Assembly (NCBI RefSeq): GCF_010015445.1
Contig: NC_053126.1
Location: 23,431,169-23,495,168 of the forward strand
Direction: 5' to 3'
Length of the DNA stretch: 64,000 nt
Source of the DNA: Perca fluviatilis
Lineage: Eukaryota > Chordata > Actinopteri > Perciformes > Percidae
Shown here: positions 57,020-64,000 of the stretch, piece after piece
Position numbering within the stretch: position 1 is the stretch's first letter
Layout: every line of letters begins with the position of its first letter
Notes under the pieces: generated by a model
The model's input: only the letters and a program-made list of their open reading frames with translations
Told to the model about the DNA's origin: nothing
Database searches by the model: none
Program-made: the position numbers and the translations under genes

Positions 57020-57930
57020 TATATTCACTCTTGGTCGTGGGCTTTAATGGCATTTGTAGACGATAAGAAAAACGGAACATCACCAGCTTCATCTTTTAGA
57101 GAATCATGCAGATTCGCTGAGATCGATTTTTGCTTTGCATATAATTTGTCGACTAAAAATATCTGACATGGAAGGCTGCTGACTGGGGACTTTAACTTGC
57201 CACTCAGTTGATTTGTGTTTTGCACATTTATATTTCCATAGCAACAAACCAATCACATTGATAGTGGAGAAAACATGTCTACATCACAGGCAGACCAAAT
57301 AGTCTCATCTTGGAAATAAGATGTGGTAAAAGTGGTAGCTGCTGATCTCATTCCTTTCCAAAATGTTTAATATTAAGGTACATGGAGGCAAAACAAACTG
57401 CTAGCTCTGTCTGTTTTGTTGTAGACAACACATTTCCCTTTGATTTCTGTTTTGCAAACAGTTTCTCATGAGCCATCAACCACCATCCTGGCTGGGCATT
57501 AATTGCTGTTTTTCTCTCTATAAGCGAGTGAGATTTATTTATACTACGTAGTATTTTTCAAAACAAAGTTAAAGTGCTTCACAATGAAACAATTAGGCTC
57601 AACACATCAAACAGGCAGCATTGTGACCTGCACAAGAACAACTACATGGAATTGGAACAGAAGAAGGACTAAAACAAAACAGGCAAAATCATCAGTTAAG
57701 ATGAGGGAGAGGTCTTGTGTTTTTAATTTGTAAGTTTAATTATATTATCTAAAGAGAGAAACTATTTACGCCAGCAACAGAAAGGGCATCTGCTCAGTAG
57801 GGCCGATGGTGGCTGTATAAGGTTGCACTCTAACATTTACACACTTGGCACTGGCAACAAAGCAGCCATTCCTCTGGCAACCACCGCCGGTCATTAAGCA
57901 TAATTTGTCTGGTATCCCTGTGTTGAAAAT
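57020..57930. other. Intergenic, no gene seen
   Basis: No exon, RNA gene or named repeat is recognised. Confidence 0.35.
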
Positions 57931-58300
57931 GCACAAAGGAGGGTGAGTAAAGCCAGCGTGAGGTTGTCTTCTGGGCTGTCATGTGGAGGGATGGTGGGGG
58001 CCCCATGCTGGGCGGCGGTGGTGGTGGTGGTGATGGTGGTGGGGGCAGAGGGGCAGACAGCGACAGAGAGGCTGGCTGGGGGAGCTCCCACAGGACTGCT
58101 TGGGGACAGCAGCAACCTGAGAGGGATGCCCCCCCCCCCACCCCTCCCCTTCCTCTCCAAATCCCACCTACAACCTCTGCACCACCCCCTCCCTGTGTCT
58201 GACGGTTAAAACAACAGCCCCTGTGGCCAGCTCACTTTCCATCTCTCCTACCCCTTCTACCCTCCATCCCGTAACCTTCCTCCTCTCATGCCTTTTTTGC
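57931..58300. other. G-rich / C-rich block of unknown role
   Basis: Clustered GG runs (GGCGGCGGTGGTGGTGGTGG, GGTGGTGGGGGCAGAGGGG) are followed by an opposite-strand C run (about 58130-58150). Overlapping frames on both strands give low-complexity Pro- or Gly-rich peptides with no domain. It could form G-quadruplexes. A coding exon cannot be excluded but is not supported. Confidence 0.35.
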
Positions 58301-59960
58301 TCTGTCTCTGCTACGCTAGTAAACAGCTTCCGAAATTTTGGACACTATCAGCATGATATGCTGCCAATAAACGTGCAGCCGCAGCAGCATTTATCTGCTG
58401 TGATGATTATGACGCACCACATGCAGAGCTGATAGTCTGCTTGGATCTACTTGGGTATCAGACACATTGACACACAGAACAGAGACCTGCAGCCGTTACG
58501 AAACCCTGACCTGAACCAATTAGACTCAATATCATTTGGACCAGGACATGCTTCCATTTTCTGGCTGCGGGCAAAAACGCAGATTAAAGCAGCTGACTTT
58601 TGCAAAGACAAAGTTGCACACAAAGTGGAAGCTTGGTACCGAACTGCAATACTTTTAGGCACTGACAGAATTGCCTCAATAGTATCGTGTGTCGAAAAAT
58701 GCCATGTCATTCAATACCAAATTTCAATACCTATACAAGCAGTAAATGTCGTCAGCGTCAGTGAGCCAATAAGCATGCAGCATGCTTGTACCAATATCGA
58801 ATAATGCTGGGGATTGGCTGTCTAATGTTACACGTTGTAGAGGCATACAGGAAAAACACAGGGAAATTACGTGTGCGACTGTTTGTGTGTTTTTTTCAGG
58901 GGTGGGACTACATTATGCAAGACATAGGTGTAAAGCAGCTGAATTTTTGTTACATTTTGTTACATGTCTATTGTGTATTAATTTTGCACAAAAAAGATGC
59001 ACATATCAACCACAATATGGAATAATTAGAAAACAATGTTTGTGTGAAATTGGGTTTTGTCCACACTGGCTTTTTGCAACAAATCCCCCCACCTAAATGA
59101 CAAAATAAATTGTTTTTTAATGCCTTCCAAAAGGCTGTATGATTAAGGTCTTGATAGGTTTAGGCAACTACAGCTGCATGGCCATGTTTAGGGAAAGATC
59201 CGGTCATGGTTTAAAAACACAATGTTGATTGTCGGTAGGAGACAAGACACCAAATCCAGTCTCCATCCATATACACTGAACTATAGACTATTTCCTGCTT
59301 TGGTACTGGACATAACCATATGTTGTTTAAGATGTTTAAAGAAATGGCCAATGGCTTGTTCTTGAGATGGAAGTTTCAATTTTTACATTGTCTTCTTGAA
59401 CTTCCCCATCTACACCGAGATACCAAACCAATAAAAACTGTCTGTCTGTTCTTCGTCCTCTTTCAGTTGGTACTTCCTCCATCAGACGCACTTTTCCAGC
59501 CTTGCAGAGAAAGGCTTCAGCGTGCTGTGACCCTGAACAGTAAAAATAGTAGTAGAATTAGTAGAAAATAACAGCATGGATGGACCGACATCTTCTGGTA
59601 AGGAGTGGTGTTTAATTGATTGACCATTTGATATCTGCAGGGTTAAACTCTTTGTCACCACTAACTTTATTATTTTCAATGTAACAGAGCACACGGCACA
59701 GGTGTGCATATTTATATATCTCTGTTTCTGTTGTCACACTGCAGCAGTGTAAATTCTGATTTGATTGTGGGTCATAAATGGTAGCGGTTGCATTGACACC
59801 CGCGATGCAATCCCTTTCATACACGCACATGCATCTTGCAGCAAAAAGCAGGCCACATGGGAACATGACACAAATGTTTTTAAATGCATCAAAGCAAAGT
59901 GAAAAGGCTCAGTTTTAGAGATGGAAATGACAGCCTATTGTAGCTTGTTTTTTTTAAATG
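58301..59960. other. Intergenic, no gene seen
   Basis: 59100-59300 (AGGGAAAGATCCGGTCATGG) resembles a dispersed fish repeat. No exon is supported. Confidence 0.35.
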
Positions 59961-59962
59961 TA

Positions 59963-61588
59963 CAGTGCCTTGCGAAAGTATTCGCCCCCTTGAACTTTTC
60001 GACCTTTTGCCACATTTCAGGCCTCAAACATAAAGATGTAAAACTGTAATTTTTGTGAAGAATCAACAACAAGTAGGACACAATCATGAAGTGGAACGAA
60101 ATTTATTGGATATTTCAAACCTTTTAAACAAATAAAAACTGAAATATTGGGGGTGCAAAATTATTCAGCCCCCTTAAGTTAATACTTTGTAGCGCCACCT
60201 TTTGCTGCGATTACAGCTGTAAGTCGCGTGGGGTATGGTCTCTATCAGTTTTGCACATCGAGAGACTGACATTTTTGCCCATTCCTCCTTGCAAAACAGC
60301 TCGAGCTCAGTGAGGTTGGATGGAGAGCGTTTGTGAACAGCAGTTTTCAGTTCTTTCCACAGATTCTCGATTGGATTCAGGTCTGGACTTTGACTTGGCC
60401 ATTCTAACACCTGGATATGTTTATTTGTGAACCATTCCATTGTAGATTTTGCTTTATGTTTTGGATCATTGTCTTGTTGGAAGACAAATCTCCGTCCCAG
60501 TCTCAGGTCTTTTGCAGACTCCATCAGGTTTTCTTCCAGAATGGTCGTGTATTTGGCTCCATCCATCTTCCCATCAATTTTAACCATCTTCCCTGTCCCT
60601 GCTGAAGAAAAGCAGGCCCAAACCATGATGCTGCCACCACCATGTTTGACAGTGGGGATGGTGTGTTCAGGGTGATGAGCTGTGTTGCTTTTACGCCAAA
60701 CATAACGTTTTGCATTGTTGCCAAAAGTTCGATTTTGGTTTCATCTGACCACAGCACCTTCTTCCACATGTTTGGTGTGTCTCCCAGGTGGCTTTCGGCA
60801 AACTTTAAACAACACTTTTTATGGATATCTTTAAGAAATGGCTTTCTTCTTGCCACTCTTCCATAAAGGCCAGATTTGTGCAGTATACGACTGATTGTTG
60901 TCCTATGGACAGAGTCTCCCACCTCAGCTGTAGATCTCTGCAGTTCATCCAGAGTGATCATGGGCCTCTTGGCTGCATCTCTGATCAGTCTTCTCATTGT
61001 ATGAGCTGAAAGTTTAGAGGGACGGCCGGGTCTTCGTAGATTTGTAGTGGTCTGATACTCCTTCCATTTCAATATTATCGCTTGCACAGTGCTCCTTGGG
61101 ATGTTTAAAGCTTGGGAAATCTTTTTGTATCCAATCCGGCTTTAAACTTCTCCACAACAGTATCTCGGACCTGCCTGGTGTGTTCCTTGTTCTTCATGAT
61201 GCTCTCTGCGCTTTACACACACCCTCTGAGACTATCACAGAGCAGGTGCATTTATAGGGAGACTTGATTACACACAGCTGGATTCTATTTATCATCATTA
61301 GTCATTTAGGTCAACATTGGATCATTCAGAGATCCTCACTGAACTTCTGGAGAGAGTTTGCTGCACTGAAAGTAAAGGGGCTGAATAATTTTGCCGCCCA
61401 CTTTTTCAGTTTTTTATTTGTTAAAAAGTTTTGAAATAGCCAATGAATTTCGTTCCACTTCATAATTGGGACCCACTTGTTGTTGATTCTTCACAAAAAT
61501 TACAGTTTTATATCTTTATGTTTGAGGCCTGAAATGTGGCAAAAGGTCGGAAAACGTTCAAGGGGGCGAATACTTTCGCAAGGCACTG
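59963..61588 (-). mobile_element. Near-complete Tc1-like transposon
   Basis: The element is flanked by TA on both sides (59961-59962 and 61589-61590), the Tc1/mariner target. Both ends read CAGTGCCTTGCGAAAGTATT inward. The inverted repeats are long, about 210 bp (59963-60176 and 61378-61588), with several mismatches and small indels. Total length 1,626 bp, normal for a full-length Tc1 element. One disabled transposase gene lies inside on the minus strand. The family is very common in teleosts. Confidence 0.95.
60174..61197 (-). pseudogene. Tc1-like (DD34E) transposase, three frameshifts
   Basis: The start MKNKEHTRQVRDTVVEKFKA (ATG at 61197) is followed by a one-base loss near 61138 inside the first helix-turn-helix. 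The middle frame carries the DNA-binding region with GRPSKLSAHTMRRLI and the first catalytic Asp in VLWSDETKIEL. A second one-base loss in a T run near 60724 shifts to the frame with HGGGSIMVWACFSSAGTG, the second Asp in VFQQDNDPKH and the Glu in SPDLNPIENLW, 34 residues later (DD34E). An extra base near 60239 shifts the last 15 residues or so. Apart from these changes all catalytic residues are present, so the copy is recently dead and cannot make active protein. Confidence 0.93.
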
Positions 61589-61590
61589 TA

Positions 61591-63657
61591 TCTTCAGAAC
61601 TGTGAACACTTGGCAGACTTATCCAGGATAGAGTACTTTCACTATTAAAATCCACTGTTTGACTGACATCACACAAATGCAATACAATCTCCCAACACAC
61701 AGGATAGACCACTGTATACACAAGTATGGAGTAGCAAATAAAATGCAAACCTAAAACTGTGTGAACTGTGACCTCTATACTGGTGGTTGTGATGCTGATG
61801 CTGTATGATTTCTTCCGCCTTCTCTGTGGAGTCGCACATATGATTAATACTATGCACAACACATGTCAGCCTACAATGCAGAGTGTTAACTATTTTGCAA
61901 ATAAAAAGTGAAAAGGCTGACCTAAATCTTGACAGTTTGAGAGACTGTAGCACAGATGCTGGTTCTGATGGGTCTTTTTGTGAATTTTTGACAAAGTTCC
62001 TGATGTAAACCAGTAGAGCTCCTGTTGAATAACAGAACACAGAAACTTCTCTGCCTTAGTGTCACATTTTATGATGAAAGGGAAAAAGGGAGAGAAAAAC
62101 CGATTCTGTCTGCCAGAAGTGGTATGAAATCCCGTCTGTCTCCACGTCTGTTTGAATTCACAGCAACAACACTGTCACATATTGAACCAACATGAGAGGC
62201 TGACTGAGGTGTGAACTGTAGGAGGTGTGAGGAGCTTTTAGAGCCAATAAAGTGATTATAGGTTCCTTCCTATCAAGCGCACAGAGCTGCCTTTGCGGCC
62301 CTTTAAAACAAATCTCGCAGCTTAAAAGATTGTATCATTTATCGATTAATCTGACCTAATTATATTATTATTCTAATTAATTAATACGGTCACAATAATA
62401 ATGAGTTTCAAAGATTATTTGTTCTATTTAGGACGGCAACTTTTGAATATTTTTATGGAGTTGGTGATTTTGTTCATACATAAATTGATAAAGAATGTAG
62501 TCTGTATTTCGGAAAATAGTGAAGGTGACGTCTTAAAATTTCTTATTTTGTCTGATTAACAGCTACAAAAACAGCAATTCTGAGAAGATGGAGCTAGGAA
62601 ATGTTTAGCATGTTTGTTTAAAAAAAATGACTGAAACAGTACATCTTATTACAACAGTTGGCAATCCATTTTTGTAGATTAATTAATCGACTAATGGTTT
62701 CGGCTCTACTTCCATCGTCTTAATTCTGTTTCTGGTGGAAACACAGAATATTAATATGGCATGTGAGTGGTCAGATTTAAAGATATTGAGTAATTGAGCT
62801 TCGATCCAAACATCTGTGTAACACCACATCAGAACCCATTTTTAGTTACATGTTTGTGTGAAATCATTCCTTCATTTTGACATGACACAGAGCAGTGACT
62901 GAGATGAAAGTGAAGCATGAAGTCATGCGTCTGTCCCATCTCTCTGCCCAGTGCTAAACCGCCGGCTGGTGAAAGTGCCTGTCCGTCTGTCTACTTGCCT
63001 GCTGGTTGTTTGACATGCTAAAGTTACGTGGAGGCTTACAGACGTCCTCTCCCCGCTGACGGCCTCTCCCCACTGGCGGCCTCACCCTGATCTGCTGCGG
63101 CTGCTGGAGCTGTGGAGGTGAGCTGGGAAGCGCCTGGGTGGCAGGGCAACACACGGGGCCTCCCTGGCTGGCGCCTGTAATTTTACCTTCCCATTCATCA
63201 GCCAGAGATATTAATAATAACAGCACATCTGGATTCACTTTACTGTCTCGTGTTAACCCTTTCCTGCAGTCAGTGCTGCAGTGGACTCTCCCCCCAGCTC
63301 AAGTCCCATTCCTCTCGCTGTCAGTCTTCATTTCTCTGTCTCATCTACTGCTCCACTTTTTTCTTTTCCAGCTTCACAGAGAGCCAGCCAGCTCACCTGA
63401 AAATGTTTATGTGCACTCACACCGACTTGCTTTTTTTGTGTTGACACGTCAGAGTAGCTGTCTCATACATAAATTTAGACCATAGCTATTTATAATCTCT
63501 AAAATCCTTTTCCCTGTTATTTTTACTTTGTATTGATGTATTTCATAGAGAGAGATATGTACAGTGTGTTGTATACCACAGGGAAATCTAATATGGCTAA
63601 GACACAGACTCTTCTCCAGTACTTGCCACAGCTGCACTGCATTGCATCTTATTTGCA
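61591..63657. other. Intergenic, no gene seen
   Basis: 63020-63260 is GC-richer, with CCAGAGATATTAATAATAAC in its second half, and may be conserved non-coding DNA. Open frames in it are short and lack domains. Confidence 0.3.
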
Positions 63658-63661
63658 TTAA

Positions 63662-64000
63662 AGCTTTAGAGCGTAACTTTTTTTTATAATAATGAATGTC
63701 CGTTACATTCAAACCATTGACAAGCTAATTAAGACTATCAGCTCCACACAGCTCTCTCTGTATTTCTCAGTATGGCTATGTTCAGAAAATTGAGTCGTAT
63801 GGCGACTTTTGTGCACAGAAACTCCAGTGAAGATAATTACCTCTTCTGAAGAGTCCATCATGTTTTTTTAATCCTCCGTGTCCTCCTTGGCTACAAGTAA
63901 CTGTGTGGAGGAGGGGTGGGGGTGGTGCGCGGTCATGGAAGGCTTGTGTCATGTGGATGCGCTGGCAGTTTTATTGTCATTGCTTAGAATTCCTCATGGG
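63662..64000 (+). mobile_element. TTAA-flanked MITE, cut by the window end
   Basis: It begins AGCTTTAGAGCGTAACTTTT right after TTAA (63658-63661) and continues to GAATTCCTCATGGG at the last base. It matches 10745-10955 with about 150 bp of extra interior. The right end lies outside the window. Confidence 0.75.

Noticed and set aside
57830..58209. Pro-rich and Gly-rich frames on both strands
   Set aside because: Low-complexity translation of G and C runs; frames on opposite strands are equally long, with no splice or domain support.
62954..63238. 94-codon minus-strand frame with Gln/Pro-rich centre
   Set aside because: Composition reflects a GC-rich patch; no domain or splice context.
1..64000. 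CRISPR arrays, operons, phage or prokaryotic defence systems
   Set aside because: No regularly spaced repeats with unique spacers and no closely packed genes; spliced vertebrate genes and fish transposons show this is animal DNA.
1..64000. tRNA, rRNA or recognisable microRNA genes
   Set aside because: I saw no cloverleaf with A and B box words and no rRNA-like stretch. Hairpins noted belong to transposons. A covariance-model scan would be the decisive test.

Overview
This window is animal nuclear DNA, most likely from a ray-finned (percomorph-type) fish. It is AT-rich, intron-bearing and gene-poor, and it is full of teleost-style DNA transposon debris: Tc1-like, hAT-like and TTAA-flanked fold-back elements, LINE-type 3' tails and long microsatellites. 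Nothing in it looks bacterial, organellar or viral.

Only two protein-coding genes can be supported. TMEM100 lies on the minus strand (15116-15514, one coding exon, 132 aa). PCTP/StARD2, the phosphatidylcholine transfer protein, lies on the plus strand (20666-28080, six coding exons rebuilt from splice sites, 213 aa). They are divergent, with start codons about 5.15 kb apart. As I recall, the same head-to-head pair occurs on human chromosome 17q22, so this is conserved vertebrate synteny. The two proteins are not known to work together: PCTP is a cytosolic START-domain lipid carrier, and TMEM100 is a two-pass membrane protein tied to BMP/ALK1 signalling and TRP channel regulation.

Layout. 1-15 kb: intergenic DNA with a large inverted repeat, a paired octamer motif, a minisatellite-bearing inverted-repeat element, a Harbinger-like scrap, a pyrimidine tract and a decayed RecQ-like helicase fragment. 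15-28 kb: TMEM100, the shared 5' intergenic region and PCTP; PCTP introns 2 and 5 hold several miniature transposons. 28-64 kb: a gene desert, plausibly the PCTP-ANKFN1-NOG interval, holding fold-back elements (40822-41632, 49838-50645), a MITE with an internal hairpin arrangement (37639-37882), a direct duplication split by a MITE (46878-48640), a hAT element nested in a palindromic Tc1-like element (51687-53455), a second RecQ-like fragment (near 54 kb), a hAT element with a perfect 8-bp target duplication (56596-57009) and a nearly complete Tc1-like transposon with a triply frameshifted transposase (59963-61588). Several GC-richer, non-repetitive blocks in the desert are candidate conserved regulatory elements, but that needs alignment.

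I found no convincing new biological system. The most interesting signals are the two dispersed RecQ-like Walker A fragments that share flanks, an in-frame tandem splice acceptor at the PCTP choline-cage tyrosine, a coding-like open frame inside PCTP intron 5, and the datable nested insertions.
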